A stretch of DNA of 64,000 bases from the NCBI GenBank assembly GCA_949289345.1, contig CASENS010000052.1:1-64000 (forward strand), given 5' to 3'. The stretch comes from an uncultured Bacteroides sp. (GTDB lineage: Bacteria; Bacteroidota; Bacteroidia; Bacteroidales; Bacteroidaceae). The position numbers and the translations under genes are program-made. Within the stretch, counting starts at the first letter, position 1. Each line of letters starts with the position of its first letter. Below, piece by piece: positions 63,952-64,000 of the stretch. The notes beneath the pieces are model-generated. The model ran no database searches. It saw only the letters and a program-made list of their open reading frames with translations, and was not told where the DNA came from.

Positions 63952-64000
63952 TTTTATCTGTCGGACGCAAATTGTACAGATTTTGTTTCTATTAGCTTTC

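Overview
The window is a Bacteroides-type (Bacteroidota) chromosome segment. The support is paired SusC/SusD genes, hybrid two-component regulators, Ser-type sulfatases, lipoprotein and Sec signals on most enzymes, few Shine-Dalgarno sequences, and at least eight upstream matches to the Bacteroides -7 promoter element TAnnTTTGY. I cannot fix the species. No rRNA, tRNA or CRISPR array was seen.

Layout. (1) Positions 1-375: the end of a probable IS21-family element and a truncated AraC-type reading frame. (2) 313-1545: a SpmA-SpmB fusion membrane protein. (3) 1661-29631: a heparin/heparan sulfate utilisation locus. On the minus strand it holds a sulfatase, MFS sugar transporter, ROK kinase, PHP-type Tat lipoprotein, S1_11-like 6-O-sulfatase candidate, heparinase III (PL12), GH88 unsaturated glucuronidase, SusD, SusC, KdgF-like cupin, aldose 1-epimerase lipoprotein, hybrid regulator and an unassigned toroid-type secreted protein. 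On the plus strand it has a third sulfatase overlapping heparin lyase I (PL13). (4) 29639-30427: a methyltransferase. (5) 31286-51891: a visibly A+T-richer second utilisation locus with its own hybrid regulator, two SusC/SusD pairs and four secreted proteins: a GH43/GH117-like propeller, a GH50-like enzyme, a GH127-like enzyme and a BNR-propeller protein. Its glycan is not known. (6) 52508-53461: an acyltransferase-3 membrane protein. (7) 53734-58446: two tandem heparin lyase II genes (PL21). (8) 58719-63951: RuvB, a polysaccharide flippase, an S46 dipeptidyl-peptidase and a low-molecular-weight tyrosine phosphatase, all on the plus strand.

How it works together (inference from families). SusC/SusD import heparin/HS oligosaccharides. 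Lyases PL12, PL13 and PL21 cut the chains to 4,5-unsaturated oligosaccharides. Sulfatases remove sulfate and GH88 removes the unsaturated uronate, which the KdgF-like cupin may ketonise. The MFS carrier takes the amino sugar into the cytoplasm and the ROK enzyme phosphorylates it. The hybrid regulator senses oligosaccharide and drives expression. The PL21 pair at 53.7-58.4 kb belongs to the same chemistry but is separated from the rest by the A+T-rich second locus, so that locus may have been inserted into an older heparin region.

The intergenic spaces are unusual. Almost every larger one carries a different family of short repeated or palindromic words, and a ~115-base palindromic element is duplicated on both sides of one sulfatase gene.
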